A program made the translations under genes and the position numbers. Below the pieces are notes generated by a model, which saw only the letters and a list, made by a program, of their open reading frames with translations, did not search any database and was not told where the DNA came from. This document shows, piece after piece, positions 5,999 to 12,652 of a stretch of 19,122 nt of DNA (its first letter is position 1; each line of letters opens with the position of its first letter). Source of the DNA: Candidatus Pacearchaeota archaeon (lineage in GTDB: Archaea > Nanobdellota > Nanobdellia > Pacearchaeales > GW2011-AR1); assembly GCA_015520065.1 (NCBI GenBank), contig WAQV01000099.1:1-19122 (forward strand), written 5' to 3'.

Positions 5999-6772
5999 AT
6001 GATAGTTAAACAAGAGCTTATAAACAAGATAAAGGACTACTTTGGACTTAATATTTACGAGACGAAAGTATGGCTTGCATTACTCGTAAAAGGAGTTGCT
6101 TCTGCAGGAGAGATTGCTAGCATTTCAGGAGTTCCAAGGTCAAGAACTTATGATGTTCTGGAAAGCCTTGACAAGAGAGGTTTTGCTATAGTAAAGCTTG
6201 GAAAACCAGTAAAATACATTGGAGTTAAGCCTCATTTTGTTCTTGAGAAGCTTAAAAACAACATTAAGAAAGAGGCAGAAGACAGAATTATGAGTCTCTC
6301 AAAGATAAAAGAAACTGATGAGTATCTTCAGCTGGAACAGCTGTACAATGAAGGAATAAATCCTGTTAAAAGAGAGGATATTACTCTTGCACTAAAAGGA
6401 AAATCAAATATTACAAACCATCTTAAAGAGCTTTTAAACAGTGCTGAAAGAGAGGTATTGATTTGCATTAATGCTGATGACTTGTTGTCAAAACAAAAGC
6501 TGTTTAGACAGACTTTTGATGAGCTTAAAAACAGAGGAGTAAAAGTTAAAGTTGCTCTCTCTGGAAATGATAAAATGGTAAAGCATGCTGGAGAGAAGTT
6601 TAAAGAAAAATTCAAGAAAATTAACATAGACGCAAAATTCTTCATAATTGATAGAAGAGAGATTTTGTTTTACATTACAAAAAGCGCTTCTGGAGATGAC
6701 ATAGCAATATGGCTAAATTCAGAGTTTTTTGCAAATGCATTTGCATCAATGTTTGACAAGGCATTGAAATAA
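5999..6772 (+). CDS. TrmB-family transcriptional regulator
   Basis: Archaeal TrmB-type regulator of 257 residues. The N-terminus (~8-80) is a winged helix-turn-helix: FGLNIYETKVWLALLVKG, ASAGEIASISGVPRSRTYDV as the recognition helix region, and LDKRGFAIVKLGKPVKYIGV as the wing. A coiled-coil-like helix (~82-115) follows. The C-terminal half (~125-257) resembles the phospholipase-D-like TrmB effector domain (EVLICINADDLL, RGVKVKVALSG, IDAKFFIIDRREILFYI) without an obvious HxK catalytic pair. TrmB proteins usually sense sugars or metabolic state and control transport or glycolytic genes; no such genes are visible here, so the target is unknown. A short gene follows after 10 bases. Confidence 0.88.
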   Translation: MIVKQELINKIKDYFGLNIYETKVWLALLVKGVASAGEIASISGVPRSRTYDVLESLDKRGFAIVKLGKPVKYIGVKPHFVLEKLKNNIKKEAEDRIMSLSKIKETDEYLQLEQLYNEGINPVKREDITLALKGKSNITNHLKELLNSAEREVLICINADDLLSKQKLFRQTFDELKNRGVKVKVALSGNDKMVKHAGEKFKEKFKKINIDAKFFIIDRREILFYITKSASGDDIAIWLNSEFFANAFASMFDKALK

Positions 6773-6782
6773 AACAAATAAA

Positions 6783-6953
6783 ATGAGGCAAGTCCAAAAA
6801 ACAGGTTTTAAAGTAGAGAAAGATAAAAATTTAATAGCAAGAAAAAGAGTGATGGAAGTTTATAGAAAAATGCAAAGATTCTTTCCGCAAGAACATAAAA
6901 AACTCTCTTCAGAGATTAATGCCCTTCTTAAAGAGATGATGAAGCCTGCTTAA
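6783..6953 (+). CDS. 56-residue charged protein downstream of the TrmB-like gene
   Basis: A short open frame starting with ATG (MRQVQKTGFKVEKDKN...) and ending at TAA, with composition KVEKDKNLIARKRVMEVYRK then helical NALLKEMMKP. It is highly charged and probably all helical; no family is recognised. It starts 10 bases after the TrmB-type stop, has no TATA box at the usual distance, and its stop is 6 bases from the stop of the converging CCA gene, so it fills the gap exactly as a small cotranscribed gene would. It could be a cofactor of the regulator or an unrelated small protein. Confidence 0.55.
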   Translation: MRQVQKTGFKVEKDKNLIARKRVMEVYRKMQRFFPQEHKKLSSEINALLKEMMKPA

Positions 6954-6959
6954 TACTTC

Positions 6960-8276
6960 TTATTCAGTTGTGCTGTCTATAACGCTCATCGCTTGAATGC
7001 TCATCTCATTCATTTTCTTTTTGTTGTTGTGTTTCCAGCTATCAATAAAATCCTTAATATTAAAGCTAACTTTTTCTCTAGCATACAGCCTTCCAGATTT
7101 CTCAAATACATCTTTATGCTTTCTTTTGAACCTCTCTGCGTTTGCCATGTCTACAGATAAAGGTCCTTCATAAACTACTTCTTTTCTCGGTTTGACAACT
7201 AAAATATAGTGCGCTGTTTTTCCGTCTCCTGAAGGATATTCAAACTCTCCAAACTTTATTATAAAAAACCTGCTTATCTCTAAACAAAGATTGTTGTAAA
7301 ATTTAAGCAGCTTGCTTCCAGCAATATCTCCTTCCTGTTTTTCAGTAACAGCTCTAATAAGAACGAATTCAAGATTTTTTCTTTTTGCAGCTGACTTTAT
7401 TTTGTTTATGTCTGTCTTTTGAGGGAAAAATTCTTTTAATGAAGGCTTTTTAAGAAATTTAATGCACTCTTTTTTGAATCTCTTAAGAGTCTCCTCAGAG
7501 AGGGCTGCAAGCGCATTTCTTTGTTTATAGGTTGGGTCAATGAGGACTATTGGAGACTGGAGCTTGGAGCTGTTTAAATTCCTCAATACTTCCTGCTTGC
7601 TTTTAAAGTGCTTTTCTATATCTATAATTTCCTTGCCTTTGGGGTCAATTTTTGACATTGCTTTGATGAATTTCAAAAAGCTTCCATAATGAAGTATTAG
7701 CAATTCAAGAGCGTATCCTGAGAACCCTTTAATGTAAGACTCTGCTCCATAACATTTCTTAGCATGGCAGAATGCTTTTGCAAGCTTTACATCGTTAAGC
7801 AATTTCTCTGATTTTAGCTTTTTTCTGATGTATTTTACATGGGCATAAGAAAGGTCTGTAATGTTTCTTGCTTCATTCGGATTTTTTATTTTTATCACAG
7901 GAATTATTTCAATGGAAAAGTTCTCAAAGAGATTGATTTTAAAGTAATCTCTCGAGCCATGAATCACCTCATATTTCTTTCCAGAGAGAAGCTTTTTAGT
8001 AAGAATTGGAAGGTTTTTGTCCTCGTATTTGTTGCTGAATCTTATAAAAATATCTGCATCATAATGCTGTTTTTTTATTACTGTGTTTTTTGCAAAGCTC
8101 CCTCCTATAAAAACTTCAGCATCAAGATTCATTGATTTAATTTTCTTTTTTAGGATATCTGAGAGTTCTTTTATTTTTAACTTCATGTTTTTCATCTCTT
8201 CTTTTGACGGGCTGATTAATAAAGAAGCTTCCCTCAGAATAGAATTCATGTTTCTTTTGCTGCTTTTGCCAGACAT
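6960..8276 (-). CDS. cca: Class I (archaeal) CCA-adding tRNA nucleotidyltransferase
   Basis: Adds or repairs the 3' CCA of tRNAs using CTP and ATP without a nucleic acid template. The N-terminal head has the polymerase-beta-type motif FIGGSFAKNT (57-65) followed by YDADIFIRF with metal-binding D73 and D75. The third carboxylate, Asp in VDVVP of the well-studied Archaeoglobus enzyme, appears as Glu123 in IEIIP. The region SYAHVKYIRKKL and the tail domain GYALELLILHYGSFLKFI follow in family order; the length of 438 residues is normal. The ATG at 8276 is preferred over one at 8249 because a TATA-like box at 8299-8307 lies 27 bases before it. It is the last gene of a conserved-looking cluster with the Zn-ribbon, DUF2073-type and GTPase genes, and meets the 56-residue gene tail to tail. 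Confidence 0.93.
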   Translation of the reverse strand: MSGKSSKRNMNSILREASLLISPSKEEMKNMKLKIKELSDILKKKIKSMNLDAEVFIGGSFAKNTVIKKQHYDADIFIRFSNKYEDKNLPILTKKLLSGKKYEVIHGSRDYFKINLFENFSIEIIPVIKIKNPNEARNITDLSYAHVKYIRKKLKSEKLLNDVKLAKAFCHAKKCYGAESYIKGFSGYALELLILHYGSFLKFIKAMSKIDPKGKEIIDIEKHFKSKQEVLRNLNSSKLQSPIVLIDPTYKQRNALAALSEETLKRFKKECIKFLKKPSLKEFFPQKTDINKIKSAAKRKNLEFVLIRAVTEKQEGDIAGSKLLKFYNNLCLEISRFFIIKFGEFEYPSGDGKTAHYILVVKPRKEVVYEGPLSVDMANAERFKRKHKDVFEKSGRLYAREKVSFNIKDFIDSWKHNNKKKMNEMSIQAMSVIDSTTE

Positions 8277-8298
8277 ATTATCAAAAGAAAAATTCTGC

Positions 8299-8307
8299 TT
8301 ATAAATT
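8299..8307 (-). promoter_or_regulatory. TATA-like box of cca
   Basis: On the minus strand AATTTATAA, centred 27 bases before the ATG at 8276. It lies within the 43-base gap and the end of the upstream gene, so cca can be transcribed on its own. Confidence 0.55.
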
Positions 8308-8319
8308 ATTCTAATGTTC

Positions 8320-8736
8320 TCAATCCTCTTTACTAATAGAGTCTTTAAACTCTTTTAAGCTTTTTATGTTCTTGCCGAGAGTTGAGGCAAGATCAATAAT
8401 GTACTTTCCTTCATCGAGCTTGTATATTAAAGGCCTCTCTTTATTGAATAGATTTACGAGGTCTATCTCAAACTTCCCTTCTCCTGTAACCCTTATGGAT
8501 TCTATGTCAAGTATTACAGGGGTTTCTTTGTCTGTGATTCCTGCCATCTCTCTTATGTCCTTTTCTATTGCGTCCCTTTCCTCTTCAGGTATTTCTATTT
8601 TTCTGTCTTTTATCTTTTCAAACTGGTCTTCACGAATATAAAAGAAAAAATGGCTATTACAGTTGCTGCAACCTTCAATTATTTCCCGAGTTGCTGACGG
8701 AATAATTCTTGAACATTTAGTGCATTGGTATGGCAT
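8320..8736 (-). CDS. Zn-ribbon-containing protein (COG3364/DUF2072-like)
   Basis: A 138-residue protein with an N-terminal zinc ribbon: CTKC (C5, C8) and CSNC (C23, C26), within MPYQCTKCSRII and GCSNCNSHFFFYI. An acidic linker (~38-65) and a C-terminal beta-rich region (PVILDIESIRVTGEGKFEI, then LDEGKYIIDLASTL) follow. The arrangement matches an uncharacterised archaeal Zn-ribbon family that sits next to DUF2073 and Era-like GTPase genes; the family name is from memory of that neighbourhood. Function is unknown; zinc ribbons of this kind often bind RNA or join larger complexes. The last residues are CSISKED-like and acidic. It follows the DUF2073-type gene by 39 bases and has its own TATA-like box. 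Confidence 0.78.
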   Translation of the reverse strand: MPYQCTKCSRIIPSATREIIEGCSNCNSHFFFYIREDQFEKIKDRKIEIPEEERDAIEKDIREMAGITDKETPVILDIESIRVTGEGKFEIDLVNLFNKERPLIYKLDEGKYIIDLASTLGKNIKSLKEFKDSISKED

Positions 8737-8757
8737 AGTTGAAGAAAAAGAGCAGAG

Positions 8758-8766
8758 TATTTAAAT
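8758..8766 (-). promoter_or_regulatory. TATA-like box of the Zn-ribbon gene
   Basis: ATTTAAATA on the minus strand, centred 26 bases before the ATG at 8736. It implies an internal promoter in the GTPase cluster. Confidence 0.5.
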
Positions 8767-8775
8767 TTTCTGAAG

Positions 8776-9183
8776 TTATTTATTCAACAGCAGCTCTATT
8801 TTTTGAGGGTTTTTCTTAATTTCCTTGACTATAGTGGCTGGCCCAACAATAGTTATTGCTTCTAAATCTCCGCCTGATATTGTAGTAACAATTTTTCTTC
8901 TTAGCTTTTCAATAAAGCTGTCATTCTCATTTCCTGAAACAACTGCAAGTTCTATGCCTCTGAAATTCTTTACATGCCCTATTAATGCCATTGTGTCCTC
9001 TATGAGCCTTGTTTCCTCTTCTGCTCTAAGCCTGCCTTGAATAATAAGAATATTATTTCCTAAAACAATTCCAAGTATCTTTTTTATTCTTTCAGGAGTG
9101 TTAAGGTTCTTTATCTCTGAGTAAGGCAAAAAGTGTATTGCAAACCCCTTTATCTTTCCAACTCTTTTTCCCCTCTTTGCCAT
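8776..9183 (-). CDS. DUF2073-type archaeal protein, partner of the Era-like GTPase
   Basis: A 135-residue protein with a basic start (MAKRGKRVGKIKGFAIHF) and a mixed alpha/beta body: ILGIVLGNNILIIQGRLRAEEETRLIEDTM, then FRGIELAVVSG and a C-terminal GDLEAITIVGPATIVKEI. These features and its place between an Era-like GTPase and a Zn-ribbon protein match the archaeal family annotated DUF2073. No catalytic motif is recognisable. It starts 12 bases after the GTPase stop, so the two are cotranscribed, and a GGAGA motif just before the ATG may act in translation. The neighbourhood suggests a physical or functional complex with the GTPase. Family call fairly sure, function unknown. Confidence 0.75.
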   Translation of the reverse strand: MAKRGKRVGKIKGFAIHFLPYSEIKNLNTPERIKKILGIVLGNNILIIQGRLRAEEETRLIEDTMALIGHVKNFRGIELAVVSGNENDSFIEKLRRKIVTTISGGDLEAITIVGPATIVKEIKKNPQKIELLLNK

Positions 9184-9195
9184 TCTCCAAATACC

Positions 9196-9837
9196 CTAAA
9201 TTTTCTTTGAGAGTCTAAAAATTGACTCATAAAATTCCTCAAGATTTTTTCCGTATTTTGCGCTTATTCCAACTACTTCATATTCTGGAAATGCAGCCTC
9301 TATCCTTTTTACATCTGCTTTTTTTAAGTCAATTTTATTTGCAACTATTAGAACAGGGATTTTCCTTGCAACAAGGTTTCCTATAATTGTTATATTTACC
9401 TGATTGTATGGATTTTCTGTAGCATCCAGAACCACTACAACAATATCCATATCATCAAGCCATTTTATGCTTTCAATAACTCCCTGCGTTGCCTCTTTTG
9501 CTCTTTTCTTTGCGTCTTTTTTCTTCATTTTATATTTAAGGAAATCCTCATAATCTATTCGTGTAGCTATTCCAGGAGTATCAATCATCTTAAAAATCAT
9601 TTTTTTGCCTTTGTATTCAATCTCTACTTTCTCTTTGAACTGCACATTTCTTGTTTCATGAGGAATTTTGCTTACGCTCCCTATCTCTTCTCCAGTAAAG
9701 TCTTTACAGATTCTGTTTGCCAGGCTTGTCTTTCCTGCGTTTGGCGGTCCGTAAAACCCGAGTTTTATGCTTCTCCTATTTCTAAATAGGTTAGAGAATA
9801 CCTTTGAAAAAAAATTCTTAAAAACTCTTATCACCAT
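9196..9837 (-). CDS. Era-like TRAFAC GTPase
   Basis: A 213-residue GTPase with all five motifs in order: G1 GPPNAGKT (30-37), G2 threonine in PHETRN (T62), G3 DTPG (86-89), G4 NKID (167-170) and G5 SAK (192-194). A basic amphipathic N-terminus (MVIRVFKNFFSKVFSNLFRNRR) precedes the domain and could contact membrane or RNA. There is no KH domain, unlike bacterial Era, so this is the short archaeal Era-like type found with DUF2073 proteins. It leads the cluster to the DUF2073-type gene, Zn-ribbon gene and CCA-adding enzyme, hinting at a role in RNA or ribosome maturation. A TATA-like box at 9860-9868, overlapping the end of the upstream surface-protein gene region, lies 27 bases before the ATG. 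Confidence 0.88.
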   Translation of the reverse strand: MVIRVFKNFFSKVFSNLFRNRRSIKLGFYGPPNAGKTSLANRICKDFTGEEIGSVSKIPHETRNVQFKEKVEIEYKGKKMIFKMIDTPGIATRIDYEDFLKYKMKKKDAKKRAKEATQGVIESIKWLDDMDIVVVVLDATENPYNQVNITIIGNLVARKIPVLIVANKIDLKKADVKRIEAAFPEYEVVGISAKYGKNLEEFYESIFRLSKKI

Positions 9838-9859
9838 ATTACTAAATTTGACAGACAGT

Positions 9860-9868
9860 TTATTAAAT
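9860..9868 (-). promoter_or_regulatory. TATA-like box of the GTPase cluster
   Basis: ATTTAATAA on the minus strand, centred 27 bases before the ATG at 9837 and squeezed into the 34-base gap after the surface-protein stop. Confidence 0.45.
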
Positions 9869-9871
9869 TTT

Positions 9872-12652
9872 CTATCTTTTTCTCTTACGGAAAAATATGT
9901 TATTGTTTAGTGTTTTTGGTTGAGGTTGAGCATTTATTGATGGAGAGACTCGTTGCGGAGAAAATCTGTAAGGATTATAAGGAAGTTCTCCTTTAGCCAG
10001 GCTTTTTTTCCTGAAAAGATTGAATATCTTATCTACAGGAATCTCTATCATGCCTGTTCTTTTTCCTTCATATTTCTTTAAAGCATAGCTAACTTGTTCT
10101 GAGCTCCATCCTGCTTTTTTAAGATTAGACTTAATTTCAGAGTCAGAAAATCCTTTTCTCTTTGATGTCTCAATATAGGAAACAATGTTAAAAAGATTGT
10201 TTCTGTCCTGGAATAAGTATCTTTCGTATTTTGTTTTGTACCATTGCTGCAATATAATATATGCTATAAATCCTGCCATTATTAAAAAGAACATTATTAA
10301 TATGAATAATCTCCACTTGAAGTTATCCACTTCCCCTGCATCGAGAATAACTTCTTCCTCATCAACTTCAAGATGGGAAAGTTTTGGAGAGATAAAAAAC
10401 GGAACTTCTAAGAAGGTTATATCTTCTGTTGTAGAGAACTTAACAGTCATTGCTTCTTTCTTTAATTGAAGATACTTATATCCTCCTTCCTCATTGAATA
10501 AGTAATTCTGGTCGAAATATAAGTTATCTAGTTCACCGAGTATTATGTATGGAGAAGAGTACTTGTCTTTTTTGCTTATCTTAAACTCAAAAATGCTTGT
10601 TAATGGCTCAACACCTGACTCATAACCTGCAGATATTTGCTTATATGTCAGTTTTAAGTCCAAGTTGTCACCTATCCATAAAAGTATGGCATCTATGTAC
10701 TTATCTCTATCATCAATCTCAAAATCGCTTTCTCCAGAAATAGTCGCCAAAGCATCTAGGTCAATTGCCTCTCTAGAAGGAAAGAAAGTTATATCTTTTG
10801 CGCTTCTTGTTACAGCAATTGACTCTGGAACATTGATGTTAAGGAGAAGTTCTACAAGGGAAATATAGTCTTCGTCAGTCAAAGCTGTCTCATTTTTCTT
10901 TTGCGCTTCTTCAAGCAATGATTCAATCTCGCTAAGATTTAATGAAAGCTCTATTGACTTCTGATAAAATATCGGAAAATTTCCTATCTGTTTTTTTACA
11001 GTATTAAGATCAGAGAGTTTTTTTCCGAGTAGAGAGTTTGCTACTTTAATTGGAGTTTCTACAACAAGGTTGAAAGTCTTTTCAACACTCATTCCTTTTG
11101 AGTCTGTTACTGTAAGCTTTATCTTAAAATTGCCAGTTTCTGTATAAGTGTATTCCAGAGTGTTTACAGTTGTTGTCCTTACATCTCCATTTCCTAAGTC
11201 CCACTCATACTTCTGGACTGTTCTGTTCGGATCTGTGGGCTGGACATTTGCTGTAAATTTGATAGGATATCCTGCAGGAACAATTAAAGGAGAAATTCCT
11301 TCAATAACAGGGGCTTTTTCTATAGAGATTATTTTTGATAAAATCTCATCATTGCCGAGGTTTAATTTAAGAGTTGCATTTCCATAGGTAACTGGAAGAG
11401 AAAAATTCGCGTTATCAAAGGAAAGTTTTACAAAACTGCTGGTAGAAATTACAGAAGGTGTCTGATTTATCTCATAAAACTTATCGCTGGTTACTATTCC
11501 AGAGGTGGTTTCATACTCTAATCTTAAGTCCTTGAGAGTTACTTGTTGATTTATTCCTGGAATAAGTTTTATTGGAACAATGCATCCTCCAGCAGGGCAC
11601 TTCATATCATCTCCATAAATCTCCTCTAAGTAAAGTTGCATAGCATAACTAATTAATGTTCCGTCAGGGAACTCATTTCCAAGTGTCAGATTCCCTATGG
11701 CATCAAATTTCATTCCCTGAGCAAAGATGCTGTAAGAGTTTGGAGTTTCGGCATAGTAAGAAGGGTTGCCATAAAAACCGCATCCTTCTCCGTTCCCCAC
11801 ATCATACCCTCTTATCTTAAAATCTCCGCTTCCGATATTAGAGTAGATGCATACATAATACTCTTCTGGCTGAGTAACTAAGTATGAGATGTTGCAGAAA
11901 ACCTCTCCTCCTTCATTTGATATAAATTGATTATCTATGTTGCAAGTGTCAATCTCCTCTCCAGACAGTCCGTACAAAGCCATAGTTACTCCTCTATCTC
12001 CAGAAACATTTTTTATCCATGCTCCAAGTCTAAATCCTGGAGATTCGCTTAACAATATTTTTTGGCAGTAAGGAGTAGTTCCTATCTTAAACTCTTGCTG
12101 GTCAAGATTGCTTTGATTATAACACCCATAAGATTTCAAGGACTGGCAGACTTCATCAGAAGATTTAGTATTCCCTAAATCTGGGATTTCGTCATTAAAA
12201 AAGTCTATCTCAAGTTGATTAAAACAGGATTTTGGAGCATCACTGTCAAGAGCAAAGCTTATTGATTTAACTGTTTCAATATCTCCGGAAAGTTTGAGTC
12301 CTATAAGCTTAGGATATCCTTTACTCAATGTCAGGGCCGGAGAGCTTCCTAGTATTCCTGTTATTGCATAATCTGACTCGCAGTTTACCGGAATGCAAGA
12401 AAAGTCAACATCTTGAAGAAGACTGCTTAAGTTGATTAATTCCATCAAAGAAATTGAGTTGCCAAAAGAATCTCTTACGAGAGTGTTTGCAGGTTCATTA
12501 GTAAGACTTATGTTTATCCACCCCTTTAGTGTTTCTCCTGGTGCATAAGAGCTGTAAATGTTTGAAGAAGGATCTCCGAGAGCAAAATCTGCTGATATAA
12601 GAAAGGAATTATATATTATGAATAGAAACAAAAAAACGCCCTTTAATTTCAT
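9872..12652 (-). CDS. Large secreted PKD-domain protein anchored by a C-terminal helix
   Basis: A 926-residue protein. Residues 1-21 (MKLKGVFLFLFIIYNSFLIS) form a signal peptide with a likely cut near SADFA. The first ~440 residues are a beta-rich ectodomain with scattered cysteines (for example C..N...CESDY and CPAGGC) and many N-x-S/T sequons. Residues ~445-535 form a PKD-like Ig fold (YEWDLGNGD at ~486, FKIKLTVTDSKG). A helical region follows, then a transmembrane helix at ~780-800 (LFILIMFFLIMAGFIAYIIL). A ~120-residue cytoplasmic tail contains a short helical motif (FSDSEIKSNLKKAGWSSEQV), common in predicted DPANN membrane proteins. It overlaps the upstream 626-residue surface gene by ATGA and is surely cotranscribed. 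Family unknown; probably part of the cell envelope or attachment machinery. Confidence 0.78.
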   Translation of the reverse strand: MKLKGVFLFLFIIYNSFLISADFALGDPSSNIYSSYAPGETLKGWINISLTNEPANTLVRDSFGNSISLMELINLSSLLQDVDFSCIPVNCESDYAITGILGSSPALTLSKGYPKLIGLKLSGDIETVKSISFALDSDAPKSCFNQLEIDFFNDEIPDLGNTKSSDEVCQSLKSYGCYNQSNLDQQEFKIGTTPYCQKILLSESPGFRLGAWIKNVSGDRGVTMALYGLSGEEIDTCNIDNQFISNEGGEVFCNISYLVTQPEEYYVCIYSNIGSGDFKIRGYDVGNGEGCGFYGNPSYYAETPNSYSIFAQGMKFDAIGNLTLGNEFPDGTLISYAMQLYLEEIYGDDMKCPAGGCIVPIKLIPGINQQVTLKDLRLEYETTSGIVTSDKFYEINQTPSVISTSSFVKLSFDNANFSLPVTYGNATLKLNLGNDEILSKIISIEKAPVIEGISPLIVPAGYPIKFTANVQPTDPNRTVQKYEWDLGNGDVRTTTVNTLEYTYTETGNFKIKLTVTDSKGMSVEKTFNLVVETPIKVANSLLGKKLSDLNTVKKQIGNFPIFYQKSIELSLNLSEIESLLEEAQKKNETALTDEDYISLVELLLNINVPESIAVTRSAKDITFFPSREAIDLDALATISGESDFEIDDRDKYIDAILLWIGDNLDLKLTYKQISAGYESGVEPLTSIFEFKISKKDKYSSPYIILGELDNLYFDQNYLFNEEGGYKYLQLKKEAMTVKFSTTEDITFLEVPFFISPKLSHLEVDEEEVILDAGEVDNFKWRLFILIMFFLIMAGFIAYIILQQWYKTKYERYLFQDRNNLFNIVSYIETSKRKGFSDSEIKSNLKKAGWSSEQVSYALKKYEGKRTGMIEIPVDKIFNLFRKKSLAKGELPYNPYRFSPQRVSPSINAQPQPKTLNNNIFFRKRKR

